A DNA stretch of 64,000 nucleotides from an uncultured Succiniclasticum sp. (GCA_902801365.1 CADCHY010000006.1:244801-308800); one strand, 5' to 3'. Positions 52,803 to 62,654 are shown, counted from the stretch's first letter. Made by a program: numbers and translations. The notes: generated by a model not told the origin, from the letters alone.

Positions 52803-53699
52803 TCAGTCGTCCCTGTCTACTTTATATCTTCGTTCCAGTTCTTTGTAATGATCCAGTCCTACAAAATGATTGAAACGGCCAAACTCTACCATATTGGCGG
52901 CTGTCGCTTCGGTCGTACCGTTTTTCTGCAATCCGCTGAACAAATCGTACAGCGCTTTGGAAACCGTATACACCGCGCTGCAGGCCCAGAACACAACGGA
53001 ATACCCCATCTGTTTCAGTTCTTTGGCCGGGATGATCGGCGTCTTGCCCCCTTCGATCATGTTGGCATCCAGATACGCGCCCGAGCCTTTCAGTTCTTTT
53101 GCAAACCGTTCAATCTCTTCCCTGGTGCAGAGACCGTCGGCAAACAGCATTTCCGCCCCGGCGTCCGCATACCGTTTGCAGCGTTCAATGGCGTCTTCAA
53201 TGCCGTACACCGCCCGGCTGTCCGTGCGCGCCATAATCATGGTCTCTTTATCAACCCTGGCTTCCACCGCGGCGCGGATCTTCTGCACATGCTCGTCCGC
53301 CGTGATCACCTGTTTCCCGTCCATATGCCCGCAACGTTTCGGCCAGACCTGGTCTTCAAAAAAAATGCAGGCAGCCCCGGCTTTTTCAAATTCAGATTCC
53401 GTGCGGATCACGTTCAGTGCATTGCCATACCCGTTGTCCCCGTCCGCAATGACGGGAATATCCGTGGCGTCACAGATTTCTTTTAAGGCGGTTGCCATTT
53501 CCGACATGGACAGGAGCCCTACGTCCGGCTGGGCCAGATGAACGGCCGTCACGCTGTATCCGCCCATGGCCAGGCACCGGATCCCCGCCATCTGTGCAAT
53601 TTTTGCCGTAAGCGCATCGCCCACCCCCGGTACACAGAGTATGTTGCCGGCTGAAAGCATTGCACGTAAATCTTTCCGTTTTTGTGTTGCCGTTTTCAT
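52803..53699 (-). CDS. Isocitrate lyase/PEP mutase superfamily enzyme
   Basis: 298-residue TIM barrel. MGGYSVTAVHLAQPDVGLLSMSEM, DGDNGYGN (Mg2+ Asp), FFEDQVWPKRCGHMDGKQ (catalytic-loop CGH motif), MIMARTDSRAVYGI and FADGLC. The PKRCGH loop is of the lyase type (methylisocitrate lyase or dimethylmalate lyase), not PEP mutase. It could cleave a 2-methylisocitrate-like or 2,3-dimethylmalate-like acid; which one cannot be decided. No prpC or prpD lies nearby. SD AGGAGG. Confidence 0.82.
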   Translation of the reverse strand: MKTATQKRKDLRAMLSAGNILCVPGVGDALTAKIAQMAGIRCLAMGGYSVTAVHLAQPDVGLLSMSEMATALKEICDATDIPVIADGDNGYGNALNVIRTESEFEKAGAACIFFEDQVWPKRCGHMDGKQVITADEHVQKIRAAVEARVDKETMIMARTDSRAVYGIEDAIERCKRYADAGAEMLFADGLCTREEIERFAKELKGSGAYLDANMIEGGKTPIIPAKELKQMGYSVVFWACSAVYTVSKALYDLFSGLQKNGTTEATAANMVEFGRFNHFVGLDHYKELERRYKVDRDD

Positions 53700-53730
53700 A
53701 AGAGCCCCTCCTGTTCCACATATTAAAAAA

Positions 53731-53752
53731 GCGTCTCCCGGGCGAGAGACGC
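53731..53752 (-). terminator. Terminator after tRNA-Ser
   Basis: GCGTCTC and GAGACGC stem with an 8-nt loop, followed on the minus strand by TTTTTT; 9 nt beyond the encoded CCA. Confidence 0.9.
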
Positions 53753-53760
53753 GGAATATC

Positions 53761-53849
53761 TGGCGGAGCGGGTGGGATTCGAACCCACGTGCCGCGGACG
53801 GCTAACGGATTTCGAGTCCGCCTCGTTATGACCACTTCGATACCGCTCC
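53761..53849 (-). tRNA. tRNA-Ser (anticodon CGA)
   Basis: 89 nt with encoded CCA. Acceptor stem GGAGCGG pairs with CCGCTCC, with G73 as in serine tRNAs. Anticodon loop CTCGAAA reads CGA (UCG codon). A long variable arm (about 19 nt) and T-loop GTTCGAATC confirm class II tRNA-Ser. It is followed at once by a terminator. Confidence 0.97.
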
Positions 53850-53899
53850 AAAACACTCGCTATATATTTTACCACAATAATGCAAATCTTGCACGCACT

Positions 53900-54364
53900 T
53901 TATTTCTCTTCTGCCCTGCAGGAAGCAAAAAATCTCTTCACCACGGTGGCGCACCTGTCTTCCAGAATCCCGCCGATAACCTGGGGCTGATGGTTCAGCA
54001 ATGGATGGGACAGCACGTTGAACAAGGATTCAACCGCTCCCGCCCGGTTGTCCCTGCAGCCGAAAATCACCATGTCCACGCGGCTGTTATAAATGGCGCC
54101 GGCGCACATGGGACATGGCTCCACCGTAACATAGAGGGTGCAGCCGGACAGCCTCCAGTTCCGCAGTTTTTCGCAGGCTTCCCGTATGGCTATGACTTCC
54201 GCGTGGGCCGTGGCGTCCAGCCATTGCTCCCGCATATTATGGGCTCTGGCTATTACCTGCCCGTCCTTTACAATCACCGCCCCGATGGGGACCTCTCCCT
54301 GCCCTGCCGCTTTTTCCGCTTCCTTCAGGGCCAGTTCCATATATTGCTCGTGTGTCATTTCCAT
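53900..54364 (-). CDS. tadA: tRNA-specific adenosine deaminase TadA
   Basis: 154 residues. Makes inosine at A34 of tRNA-Arg(ACG). Zinc-dependent deaminase motifs HAEVIA (His and Glu) and PCPMCAGAI (two Cys), with the ARAHNMREQW segment. Its ATG lies 1 bp past the abc-F stop, so the two are translationally coupled; SD GGAAGAG lies inside the end of that gene. tRNA-Ser lies 50 bp downstream. Confidence 0.95.
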   Translation of the reverse strand: MEMTHEQYMELALKEAEKAAGQGEVPIGAVIVKDGQVIARAHNMREQWLDATAHAEVIAIREACEKLRNWRLSGCTLYVTVEPCPMCAGAIYNSRVDMVIFGCRDNRAGAVESLFNVLSHPLLNHQPQVIGGILEDRCATVVKRFFASCRAEEK

Positions 54365-54365
54365 G

Positions 54366-56312
54366 TTACTGCTCTTCCTGCTCCAGCATATCCTGTTCTT
54401 CCAACAGTTCTTCCCATTTCTGAACCAGTTCGTCTATGGTTTTTACATATTCTTCCCGCTCGGCAGCCATGGCTTTGCTCTTCTCCAAATCCAGATGATT
54501 TTCCGGAATGGAGATCTGCTTGTCCAGCCAGCCTAACATGGCTTCCTGTTCCCGCAGCCGCAGTTCCACTTTGGCAATCAGTTCCTCCAGCTGGGCGGGA
54601 CTGTGCCTGCGGGCTTTTTTGACTTCCTTCTTTTTAACTTTTCCGTCCCAGGGCTTACCTGTATCGCGGACGATTACAGAAGCATCCACGGATTTGTCCG
54701 GGATCGGTATTGCTGCTTCTTCTGCCTTACTGTTCTTTGCTTTTTCTTCCAGATAAAATCCATAATTCCCTTTATAATCTTGGATAGTATGATCCTCGAT
54801 CTCCCAGATTCTGTCACATACTTCATTGATAAGGTAGCGGTCATGACTGACCACCAATACGGTTCCGTCAAAGACTTCCAGCGCCGCTTCCACTGTTTCT
54901 TTCGCCAGGATATCCAGATGGTTGGTAGGTTCGTCCAATATTAACAGATTAGCGCCGTCCAGCACCAGCTTCAATAAGACCAGCCGGGCTTTCTGCCCGC
55001 CGGACAGGGTACCGATTTCCTTGAACACATCGTCGCCGTGGAACAGCATGCCCCCAAGCAGGGAGCGGGTCTGTTCCTCGGTCATGCCGTACTCTGTAAG
55101 GAAATTTTCCAGCAGTGTCTGTTCCGGCTTCAGGCGTTCATAACTCTGGGAGAAATAACCGATTTTGACACGGTTGCCGATCTTCGCATCGCCGCCCAGA
55201 GCCGGAACTTCGCCCAAAAGCGTGCGCAACAGGGTCGTCTTGCCGCAGCCGTTAGGCCCGATCAGCCCCGTCTTTTCACCCCGGCGCAGGATCAGGTCCG
55301 CATCCCGCACCAGCACATTGTCACCGTAACCCGCGCTTAAATGCTCCAGAATCAGCACCCGTTCCGCCGATTCCGGCGCTTTGGGCAGACGCAGGGAAAA
55401 AGTTTCATTCTCCACAGGAGCTTCCAGGCGTTCCAGCCTGTCCAGCCGCGACTGCCGCCCTCGCGCCATCTTGCTCTTGATCCCGGCTTTGAAACGGCGT
55501 ATATAGGCTTCCTGTTCCGCAATATAATCCTGCTGGGCCTCGTAGGCAGCTTTTTCCGTTCGCGTCAGGATGTCCTTCTGAGCCAGATACTTCGAATAAT
55601 TGCCCGTAAAGGAACGCAGCCGCCCCCCTTCCATTTCCAGGATCCGGGTGGCGACATGGTCCAGAAAGGCCCGGTCGTGGCTGACTACCAGTACGCCGCC
55701 TTTAAAATCACGCAGGTACCCTTCCAGCCACTCCATCATGCGGATATCCAGATGATTCGTAGGCTCGTCCAATAACAAAAAATCCGGTGAGGAAACCAGC
55801 GCCGCCGCCAGCAGGAGCCTTGTCTTCTGTCCCCCGGAAAGAGAAGCTGCCTGCATCCCCCACATAGATTCAGGAAATGCAAGCCCGAATAAAACCATTT
55901 TTAATTTTGCTTCATAATTGTAACCGTCCAGGAATTCGTAGCGCTGGGTGGCGCGCCCGTAACTGTCCAGGACCTCTCGGTCACCGGTCGCGGAAGCCTG
56001 CTCCAGTTCCGCCAGCTTCCGCCGCAACGACAGGATTTCGGGATTGGCTTTCAGCATAAAATCCCAGACAGATTCGCTGCCGATACTGCCAAATCCCTGT
56101 TCCACATAGCCTACGTTAATGCCCGGCTCAAAACTGACCGTGCCCCGGTCCGCGTATTCCGGCTGCAAAAGGCATTTCACCAACGTGGATTTTCCGCTGC
56201 CGTTGACACCGACCAGACCGATCTTCTCGCCCCTGGCAATCATAAAACTGACATCTTTGAATATTTCATGGACGCCAAAAGACTTTTCCAGCTTATCGAC
56301 TGTTAATTGCAT
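54366..56312 (-). CDS. ABC-F family ATPase (Uup/EttA-like)
   Basis: 648 residues, two ABC domains: GVNGSGKSTLVKC and GPNGCGKTTLLRT Walker A; LSGGQKTRLLLA and LSGGQKARLVLL signatures; LLDEPTNHLD and LILDEPTNHLD Walker B. A linker with arginine-rich helices (KMARGRQSRLDRLERLE) and a C-terminal coiled coil follow. ABC-F proteins act on the ribosome (stalling or antibiotic protection) and have no membrane part. The length, with a long C-tail, is near that of Uup/YdiF types. A resistance role is not implied by the sequence. Confidence 0.9.
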   Translation of the reverse strand: MQLTVDKLEKSFGVHEIFKDVSFMIARGEKIGLVGVNGSGKSTLVKCLLQPEYADRGTVSFEPGINVGYVEQGFGSIGSESVWDFMLKANPEILSLRRKLAELEQASATGDREVLDSYGRATQRYEFLDGYNYEAKLKMVLFGLAFPESMWGMQAASLSGGQKTRLLLAAALVSSPDFLLLDEPTNHLDIRMMEWLEGYLRDFKGGVLVVSHDRAFLDHVATRILEMEGGRLRSFTGNYSKYLAQKDILTRTEKAAYEAQQDYIAEQEAYIRRFKAGIKSKMARGRQSRLDRLERLEAPVENETFSLRLPKAPESAERVLILEHLSAGYGDNVLVRDADLILRRGEKTGLIGPNGCGKTTLLRTLLGEVPALGGDAKIGNRVKIGYFSQSYERLKPEQTLLENFLTEYGMTEEQTRSLLGGMLFHGDDVFKEIGTLSGGQKARLVLLKLVLDGANLLILDEPTNHLDILAKETVEAALEVFDGTVLVVSHDRYLINEVCDRIWEIEDHTIQDYKGNYGFYLEEKAKNSKAEEAAIPIPDKSVDASVIVRDTGKPWDGKVKKKEVKKARRHSPAQLEELIAKVELRLREQEAMLGWLDKQISIPENHLDLEKSKAMAAEREEYVKTIDELVQKWEELLEEQDMLEQEEQ

Positions 56313-56368
56313 AGATGTTTCCCATTATGTTGTAACGTAATGACTGTATCTTGACGTAAAAAGTTTCT

Positions 56369-57361
56369 TTAGATTCCAAATCCATAAGGATGATCTTTAT
56401 GCCAGTTCCAGGCAGTCCTGATAATTTCTTCCGTATTGCTGTGCTGCGGTTTCCATCCCAGTACCTTTTTACATTTGGCGCTGGAAGCGATCAGCACGGC
56501 CGGATCCCCTGCCCGCCGGGCTTCTTCCTCAACCTTAAAGTCAATTCCCGTAATCTTTTTGGCTTTTTCAATAATCTCCCGTACACTGAAACCGGTTTCA
56601 CTGCCCAGATTGAACACGGTGCTTTCCCCGCCGTCCACCAGATACTGCATGGCCAACACATGGGCGTCCGCCAGGTCCAGTACATGGATGTAGTCCCGCA
56701 GACAGGTTCCATCCGGTGTCGGATAGTCCGTGCCAAAAATCGAAATGTGGTCCCGTACCCCCTGGGCTGTCTTTAAAATCAGCGGGATCAGATGGGTTTC
56801 CGGATTATGGTCTTCCCCGATAGAACCGTCCTGTATGGCGCCGGCCGCGTTGAAATACCGCAGTGCCACGTAGTCCATGCCGTATGCCATGGTAAAATCT
56901 TTCATCATGTTTTCGATCATCAGCTTAGTCCTGCCGTACACATTGGTGGGAACAGTCGGGAAATCTTCCTCGATCGGTGTTTTCTCCGGTTCACCGTATA
57001 CAGCCGCGGTGGAAGAGAAAACGATATGATCCACGCCCGTTTCATGCATGGCAATCAGCAGATGGAGCGTACCCTCCACATTATTAAAGTAATACTTTGC
57101 CGGATCCGTCATGGATTCGCCAACCAGGGACGACGCCGCGAAATGAATGACCCCGTCAATCTCGTGCTCTGCCAGAATGTGTTTTAAGAACGGCACGTCG
57201 TGAATGTCGCCGGTGATCAGCTGCACATTTTCCGGCACGGAAGCCTCATGGCCGGTAGACAGATTGTCATATACAACCGGGGTAAAATCTTTGGATGCTG
57301 CCAGCGCCCGCACGGTATGGGAACCGATGTAGCCGGCTCCGCCTGTAACTAAAATATTCAT
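56369..57361 (-). CDS. galE: UDP-glucose 4-epimerase
   Basis: 330 residues, SDR fold. Interconverts UDP-glucose and UDP-galactose. NAD+ site VTGGAGYIGSHTV at the N-terminus; catalytic SSTAAVYGEPEKTPIEE and YGRTKLMIENM (YxxxK); DYIHVLDLADAH. Follows galU by 10 bp, so it shares the sugar-nucleotide operon. Confidence 0.95.
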   Translation of the reverse strand: MNILVTGGAGYIGSHTVRALAASKDFTPVVYDNLSTGHEASVPENVQLITGDIHDVPFLKHILAEHEIDGVIHFAASSLVGESMTDPAKYYFNNVEGTLHLLIAMHETGVDHIVFSSTAAVYGEPEKTPIEEDFPTVPTNVYGRTKLMIENMMKDFTMAYGMDYVALRYFNAAGAIQDGSIGEDHNPETHLIPLILKTAQGVRDHISIFGTDYPTPDGTCLRDYIHVLDLADAHVLAMQYLVDGGESTVFNLGSETGFSVREIIEKAKKITGIDFKVEEEARRAGDPAVLIASSAKCKKVLGWKPQHSNTEEIIRTAWNWHKDHPYGFGI

Positions 57362-57371
57362 TCCCTAACCC

Positions 57372-58262
57372 TCATTTCTTTCCGTTAACGATTCCCGTCA
57401 AATATTTCAAAAATCCGTCATGGAGTTCCGGACGGCGCAGGGCATATTCTACCGTCGCTTCCAGAAAACCCAGTTTATCGCCCACATCATAACGGCGCCC
57501 CTCAAAATTATAGGCATAGACGGGCTGAATCTTCAACAGGGAGCGCAGTCCGTCCGTCAGCTGGATCTCCCCGCCCGCGCCCGGGTCGGTATGTTCCAGA
57601 AGTTCAAAAATCTCCGGTGTAATGACATAGCGTCCAAGTACCGCCATGTTGGAAGGCGCTTCCTCTACCGGTGGTTTCTCTACCATGTCCGCTACCGCAA
57701 AAGTCCGGGGATCGCTGGTTCCCCTTGCCGCCACAATGCCGTATGAAGAAACCTTTTCATGAGGCACTTCCTGCACACCTAATACGGAAGCCCCTGTTTT
57801 TTCATACACGTCGATGAGCTGCCGCAGGGCAGGTTTTTCATCGTTATAAACCACATCGTCGCCTAACAGCACCGCAAAGGGCTCGTTGCCGATAAACTGC
57901 TTGGCGCATAAAATCGCATGCCCCAGTCCCCGGGGTTCTTTCTGACGGATATAATGGATACGGATATCCGAAATGCTCCGTACCATTTCCAGCCATTCAT
58001 TCTTGCCTTTTTCCGCCAGGTTCAGCTCCAGCTCGATACTCCGGTCAAAATGGTCTTCAATGGCCCGTTTGCTGCGGCCTGTAATAATCAGGATATCTTC
58101 AATACCGCTGGCCAGCGCTTCCTCCACAATATACTGGATTGTAGGTTTGTCTACGATGGGAAGCATCTCCTTCGGTGTTGCTTTGGTCGCCGGCAGAAAA
58201 CGGGTGCCTAATCCCGCCGCCGGTATCACTGCTCTTGTAATGGTTTTAAAACGTGCGCTCAT
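57372..58262 (-). CDS. galU: UTP-glucose-1-phosphate uridylyltransferase
   Basis: 296 residues. Makes UDP-glucose from UTP and glucose-1-phosphate. [38 protein letters not shown] and [13 protein letters not shown] are the nucleotidyltransferase blocks. The ATG overlaps the phosphomutase stop (ATGA). In series with a phosphohexomutase and GalE it gives the glucose-6-P to UDP-galactose route for surface polysaccharides. Confidence 0.96.
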   Translation of the reverse strand: MSARFKTITRAVIPAAGLGTRFLPATKATPKEMLPIVDKPTIQYIVEEALASGIEDILIITGRSKRAIEDHFDRSIELELNLAEKGKNEWLEMVRSISDIRIHYIRQKEPRGLGHAILCAKQFIGNEPFAVLLGDDVVYNDEKPALRQLIDVYEKTGASVLGVQEVPHEKVSSYGIVAARGTSDPRTFAVADMVEKPPVEEAPSNMAVLGRYVITPEIFELLEHTDPGAGGEIQLTDGLRSLLKIQPVYAYNFEGRRYDVGDKLGFLEATVEYALRRPELHDGFLKYLTGIVNGKK

Positions 58263-59641
58263 GCCGGTTCACCGCCAATTTCTTCTAATAATTCCTGCAC
58301 TTTCTCTTTTAACAATTGTTTATCCCCTCTTGTTTCCACGTTCAGCCGGATCACCGGTTCCGTATTGGACGCCCGCAGGTTAAAGCGCCAGTCCGGATAT
58401 TCGATGCTCAGTCCGTCCAGCGTATCCGCTTTGCCGTCTTTATATTTCTTCTTTAGTCTTGCCAGCACGGCCTTGCTGTCCGTAACTTTCCGGTTGATTT
58501 CCCCGCTGCAGGGGAACGCCTCTTCCATTCCCCCAATCAGTTCCGATAATGTTTTACCGCAGGTACACAGCATTTCGGAAACAATCAGCGCCGTGATCAT
58601 GCCGCTGTCGCAGTACGTAAAATCCCGGAAATAGTGATGACTGGACATCTCCCCGCCGTAAATCACACCGTTTTCCCGCATGCACTGTTTCATAAAAGCG
58701 TGTCCGCTCTTACTTGGGACCGGTATGCCTCCGTGACTTTTTACGATGGCTTCCGTATTCCAGGTCAGTCGTGCATCATACATGATCTTGCAGCCCGGAT
58801 ACTTATGCAGGAAGTTTTCCGCCAACAGGCCTACCAGATAATAACCTTCAACGAACTTTCCTTTTTCATCGCAGAAGAAACAGCGGTCAAAGTCGCCGTC
58901 CCATGCAATGCCAAAGTCCGCATGATGCTGCAGCACCGCGTCAGTCGTGTATTGACGGTTTTCTTCCAGCATGGGATTAGGCACGCCGTTGGGGAACGTT
59001 CCGTCCGGCTCGTAGTTTATCTTTATGAAACGGAACGGCAGATAGTTTTCCAGTTCATCCAGCACTGTGCCGGCCCCGCCGTTACCGGGATTCACTACAA
59101 TTTTAACCGGTTTCAGCTTCGATCTGTCAATGTATTTCAGAATATGCTCCACATAGGGTTTCAAAACATTCTGCCGGGTCATGAAGCCTCTGGCTTTGCC
59201 GGCCATGAGATGATGCGGGAATTCATCTCCCCTTACCATCTCTTCGATCTCTTTCAAACCAGAATCCACACCCACTGGTCTCGCATCCCGCCGTACCAGC
59301 TTCAACCCGTTATACTCCGCCGGGTTATGACTGGCCGTGACCATGATCCCCCCGTCCGCATTCAGGTATGCGGTGGCAAAATATATCATTTCCGTGCCGC
59401 ACTGACCGATATCGATTACGTTGGCACCGCCATCCTGCAGTCCGTCACACAGGGCCTGAAGCAGTTTCGGGCCGGTCAGGCGGATGTCACAGCCCACAAC
59501 CACCGTTTCCGCCCCGAATAAAGCACAAAACACCTTCCCTACCCGGTAGGCCAGTTCTTCGTTGACTTCGTCCGGGTAAATACCGCGTATATCATATGCT
59601 TTGAATGCCTTTGTATTAATCACTGTGATCCCTCGTTCCAC
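58259..59641 (-). CDS. Phosphoglucomutase/phosphomannomutase (alpha-D-phosphohexomutase)
   Basis: About 460 residues. Phosphoserine loop [20 protein letters not shown] (Ser in TASHNP), metal-binding DGDFDRCFF, sugar-binding [10 protein letters not shown], and C-terminal phosphate-binding [14 protein letters not shown]. The AlgC/ManB-type length suggests dual glucose/mannose-phosphate use. Start may be GTG at 59641 (AGGAG) or the GTG six codons on (GAGGG, giving [13 protein letters not shown]). The product feeds galU next door. Confidence 0.9.
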   Translation of the reverse strand: MERGITVINTKAFKAYDIRGIYPDEVNEELAYRVGKVFCALFGAETVVVGCDIRLTGPKLLQALCDGLQDGGANVIDIGQCGTEMIYFATAYLNADGGIMVTASHNPAEYNGLKLVRRDARPVGVDSGLKEIEEMVRGDEFPHHLMAGKARGFMTRQNVLKPYVEHILKYIDRSKLKPVKIVVNPGNGGAGTVLDELENYLPFRFIKINYEPDGTFPNGVPNPMLEENRQYTTDAVLQHHADFGIAWDGDFDRCFFCDEKGKFVEGYYLVGLLAENFLHKYPGCKIMYDARLTWNTEAIVKSHGGIPVPSKSGHAFMKQCMRENGVIYGGEMSSHHYFRDFTYCDSGMITALIVSEMLCTCGKTLSELIGGMEEAFPCSGEINRKVTDSKAVLARLKKKYKDGKADTLDGLSIEYPDWRFNLRASNTEPVIRLNVETRGDKQLLKEKVQELLEEIGGEPA

Positions 59642-59807
59642 TGTTCTCCTGTCAGCTGAAAAAACAGAGCATTAAACGTTCGTCAGCCATTCTGCTGCAT
59701 TTATTGTTTACTCTTAACCTTTCTTACCGTTAAAATAATATATTCTACTAAAATTAAAAAATTCCTGCAAAAATTCAGGGACACAGTTAATTCGTATGCA
59801 GTTAAAA

Positions 59808-59847
59808 AGCTGTAACAAAACGGCAACCCGCCCATTTTGTTACAGCT
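59808..59847 (-). terminator. Terminator after the HNH gene
   Basis: AGCTGTAACAAAA and its exact complement form a 13-bp stem with a GC-rich loop; T-run follows on the minus strand, 6 nt past the stop. The rest of the 211-bp gap 59642-59852 is AT-rich phosphomutase leader. Confidence 0.88.
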
Positions 59848-59852
59848 CTAAA

Positions 59853-60632
59853 TCAGATTTTATACTCCCGTTCCCGCAACAGATTTTCCGCCGCCTCACC
59901 CAGGAACCAACGCATAGTAGTAAAAAAGGCAAGATAATTATTATCTGAATTCGGTATCAGTAATTCCCGGGCCAGCTGATCCATCGCCTCTTCAATAGAA
60001 ACGCCCTGCCCTGTCAGTTCCGCCACCTGTTCCTGCAGCACTTCGATTACCGCCTTGCGCAGCCGTTTCAGACGGGGTGCGTTCAGATTCAGTTCAGTAA
60101 TCGTATTAGAGGCCTTTTTACGAAGCATCTCCGGACAGCGTTCTTCGTCTACGGACATGGCGCCGGAAAAAGAGTCATAGCAGAACAGCATTTCCTTAGC
60201 AGGTATCTGCAAGGGATTCAGGATTTCCGCGTTAATGGATTTCCCGCCCTTGGGTACATCGCAGCTCCGGTCTTCCTTGGATCTGGAAAAACGGTACCCT
60301 GCTTCCGCCACACGGGGCTGGCTGCCTCCGTGGCAGACGCCCAGCATATTCTTCCACTCCAGATGGTAATTGCGCTCTTCGTTTTCCGTTCCCACTTTGG
60401 GATGGAAGTGTTCCACCCGGAAATCGTCTACCTGATCTTCTTCGTCAGTCAATTTGATATTAATCTCACAATATGCACACAATCCGTGCTGGTCTTGAAG
60501 TATCTGCCGCTTGACCTGCCGGTAACCATCCCTGCTCCGGTGGTGGAATTTGTCCCAGGTATCGCGGGGATAACGCTGCCTGTAGCGAGTCAGCAATTCC
60601 GGTTCTTCCGGACTTTTTTGCACCCGTTTCAT
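59853..60632 (-). CDS. ptuB: HNH endonuclease, PtuB-like (Septu / retron-associated family)
   Basis: 259 residues. HNH core with zinc ligands: CAYC (Cys52, Cys55), VEHFHPK (His75, His77), YHLEWKNMLGVCHGG (Asn95, Cys100, His101) and CDVPKGG. This VEHFHP...W.NML.VC.GG layout is that of the TIGR02646-type nucleases seen as Septu PtuB and as retron effectors. It probably cuts nucleic acid when released or activated by the ATPase encoded upstream. SD GGGAGG. 103 bp separate it from the ATPase, and there is no reverse transcriptase or msr-msd signature nearby. Confidence 0.8.
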   Translation of the reverse strand: MKRVQKSPEEPELLTRYRQRYPRDTWDKFHHRSRDGYRQVKRQILQDQHGLCAYCEINIKLTDEEDQVDDFRVEHFHPKVGTENEERNYHLEWKNMLGVCHGGSQPRVAEAGYRFSRSKEDRSCDVPKGGKSINAEILNPLQIPAKEMLFCYDSFSGAMSVDEERCPEMLRKKASNTITELNLNAPRLKRLRKAVIEVLQEQVAELTGQGVSIEEAMDQLARELLIPNSDNNYLAFFTTMRWFLGEAAENLLREREYKI

Positions 60633-60735
60633 GCGTTACGCCTCCCTTTCCCTGAAAATACAAACCTTAGGAACTGGTCATCAGTAAACTGAACCTTGGC
60701 CAATCTTAATGTTCACATAATTTCTTCCCGGTTCC

Positions 60736-62085
60736 TTATTTTTTCCTTCGGTAATTGCGTACACGGATATCCATATCTGCCCGCAGGAGCGCAGGTTCCC
60801 TCCCCTGGGACCATTCGTCCAGCGTCTTGCGTAATTCCAGCGCTTCTTTGCTGTCCCATTTGTCCTCGCTGACCAGCTGCAGGTAACGTTGCAGCGTCTT
60901 TACAATCGGCAGGGATCCCGGGCGTGTCTCCACATGCTGGATATCCCGCAGCAACTGGCTGCTTTCCGCGCCGAGAGAGAACGACGGCTCCTCGATATCC
61001 ACCATATCGTCATCCCAGTGCAGGATACGGATACTTTCCGCAGGCACACTTGTCAGCACCTGTGGGCTGTGGGTCGTCACAATGAACTGAACTTTCGGAA
61101 ACGCCCTGACAAAATCATTGACAACGGTCTGCTGCCAGGAGGGATGCAGGTGCATATCCACCTCGTCGATTAGGATCACGCCGGAGGTTTTCAGGGTGAC
61201 GTCTTCCCCCATGTCCGGATTGAGACGGGCCATTCGGTAGGCTATATCTGCCGCCATGCTGATTACACTGCGGGCCCCATCGCTCATGGCTTCCAGAGGA
61301 AGTTCACCCATTTTGGGATGGCAGATCAGCAGGTTCTGCGCTGCAAAGCTGTATTTCAGATCGGTCCAGCCCATACTGCTGATACAGGTAACAATCGCTT
61401 TTTTTATGGCATTTAAAAGTTCCCGGTAGGGATTCTTCGTTTTTAAGTTCTTTTCCGCAATAATGCGGTCATATTCCAATGCACTTTCCGTTGCATAACG
61501 GAACCATTGGGCAAAGGTATTATAAGAACCACTGGGCTCCAGGCATTCCGTATAGCCGCTGCTGCGTGACAGATCCACGTTCTTGCGTTTCAGCAGAGAA
61601 CTGTCATTCCACATGCGGCTTGTTCCATAATACCCTATTACCGGGAGGATGATATCCTGGTCTCCAGGTTGATTTAGGGCATCCGCTATCCTTTTCCCGT
61701 AATCAGAAACAAATTTGGCTGAAGCGGAAGATGTCTTCCCTTTTACGGTTTTTAATTCCCGTTTCCAGGAATAGGCTTTTCCGTCATCTGCTTTCACTTC
61801 CGTTTCCAACACAACGGGAAGCAGATATTTCATCCGCCGGATTTGCAATTCTTCCTTATTTGACGGAACGTCCATCACCATGCGGACATCATTGGGCTGG
61901 AAATTACGCCCCTTGATTCCCGGAAAAGCGGCCAGATACGGTGCCATGTTGATCGCCAGGCCATCCAGGATTGCCGTTTTGCCTTTTCCGTTTTCCGCTA
62001 CGATTACTGTCACCCCGGAACTGAAGTGCATGGTAAAGTCCGTATAGCAGCGAAAGTTCTGCATTCTGATCTTTGATACGTACAT
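60736..62085 (-). CDS. ptuA: AAA/ABC-type ATPase, PtuA-like (Septu)
   Basis: 449 residues, ABC-type head domain of the RecF/overcoming-lysogenisation class. MYVSKIRMQNFRCYTDFTMHF start; Walker A AENGKGKT (30-37); signature-like MSDGARS (267-273); Walker B VILIDEVDMHLHP (303-315); switch THS (338-340). The short coiled-coil or lid region holds a 'GTSRMW' strand. Paired in order with the HNH gene, this is the PtuA-PtuB arrangement. SD AAGGAGG is 12 nt before the ATG. A GTTTGTGCG/CGCGCAAAC hairpin lies in the leader. Confidence 0.82.
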   Translation of the reverse strand: MYVSKIRMQNFRCYTDFTMHFSSGVTVIVAENGKGKTAILDGLAINMAPYLAAFPGIKGRNFQPNDVRMVMDVPSNKEELQIRRMKYLLPVVLETEVKADDGKAYSWKRELKTVKGKTSSASAKFVSDYGKRIADALNQPGDQDIILPVIGYYGTSRMWNDSSLLKRKNVDLSRSSGYTECLEPSGSYNTFAQWFRYATESALEYDRIIAEKNLKTKNPYRELLNAIKKAIVTCISSMGWTDLKYSFAAQNLLICHPKMGELPLEAMSDGARSVISMAADIAYRMARLNPDMGEDVTLKTSGVILIDEVDMHLHPSWQQTVVNDFVRAFPKVQFIVTTHSPQVLTSVPAESIRILHWDDDMVDIEEPSFSLGAESSQLLRDIQHVETRPGSLPIVKTLQRYLQLVSEDKWDSKEALELRKTLDEWSQGREPALLRADMDIRVRNYRRKK

Positions 62086-62128
62086 AGGATGCCGGTGCCT
62101 CCTTCGTTATATAACCACTGCTTCATTC

Positions 62129-62161
62129 GTTTGCGCGCCTGCCGGTCATAACCGCACAAAC
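62129..62161 (-). other. Leader hairpin upstream of the PtuA-like gene
   Basis: GTTTGTGCG and CGCGCAAAC pair over 9 bp (one G-T) with a 15-nt loop, between the terminator at 62187 and the ATPase start. Possible regulatory hairpin; no promoter was clear. Confidence 0.4.
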
Positions 62162-62186
62162 TCTATTAATCTTCATTTCCTAAAAA

Positions 62187-62212
62187 AACCGGACAGGCAG
62201 CCCTGTCCGGTT
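62187..62212 (-). terminator. Terminator after the 62223 gene
   Basis: AACCGGACAGG and CCTGTCCGGTT form an 11-bp stem with a 4-nt loop; seven T follow on the minus strand. Confidence 0.92.
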
Positions 62213-62222
62213 ACGTGTTATG

Positions 62223-62654
62223 TTATTTCTTTTCTGCCTGGTTGGCTGCCGGAGCCTGGGCATTCGGGTCAAGAACACGGAAATCCATCATGAGCAGCTT
62301 GCCGCCGACATTTTTAAATACGGCGTCAATTTCCATCTGGGCTGCTTTTTCGAATTTAGCCGCATAACGGAGAATATGTCCGTCTTCGAACACCTGATAA
62401 ACCCGCAGATCCTTCTGCATCAGTTTTCCCAAATCCTTCTCCATTGCCGTAAACATTTCTTTATACTTGTCTGCCGTAAGATTCTTGGCCAGATCTGCGT
62501 CCATAATCGCTGCCGCTTTTTTATAATCAGTTCCGGCAAAGAACTGGTCTACCGCCTTTGTCTCCGCATCCAAATCTGTGCCATAGCTGGCAAAGCATAC
62601 AGCGGAAAAACTCAGCATAACCGTCATTAAAAACATAATAAATTTCTTTTTCAT
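62223..62654 (-). CDS. Small secreted protein of unknown function
   Basis: 143 residues: signal peptide (MKKKFIMFLMTVMLSFSAVCFA), then a compact alpha+beta domain (helices to residue ~75, strands RVYQVFEDGHILRYAAKFEKAAQMEIDAVFKNVGGKLLMMDFRVL). The shape is like NTF2/DUF3887-type domains, but this is a fold guess. The tail NAQAPAANQAEKK is disordered-looking. ATG at 62654 set by AGGAGGG; the ORF extends upstream without a signal. Confidence 0.6.
   Translation of the reverse strand: MKKKFIMFLMTVMLSFSAVCFASYGTDLDAETKAVDQFFAGTDYKKAAAIMDADLAKNLTADKYKEMFTAMEKDLGKLMQKDLRVYQVFEDGHILRYAAKFEKAAQMEIDAVFKNVGGKLLMMDFRVLDPNAQAPAANQAEKK

Noticed and set aside
59642..62222. Retron (reverse transcriptase plus msr/msd) around the ATPase-HNH pair
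   Set aside because: No reverse-transcriptase motif (such as YADD) appears in any frame of this stretch, and the flanks are ordinary genes.
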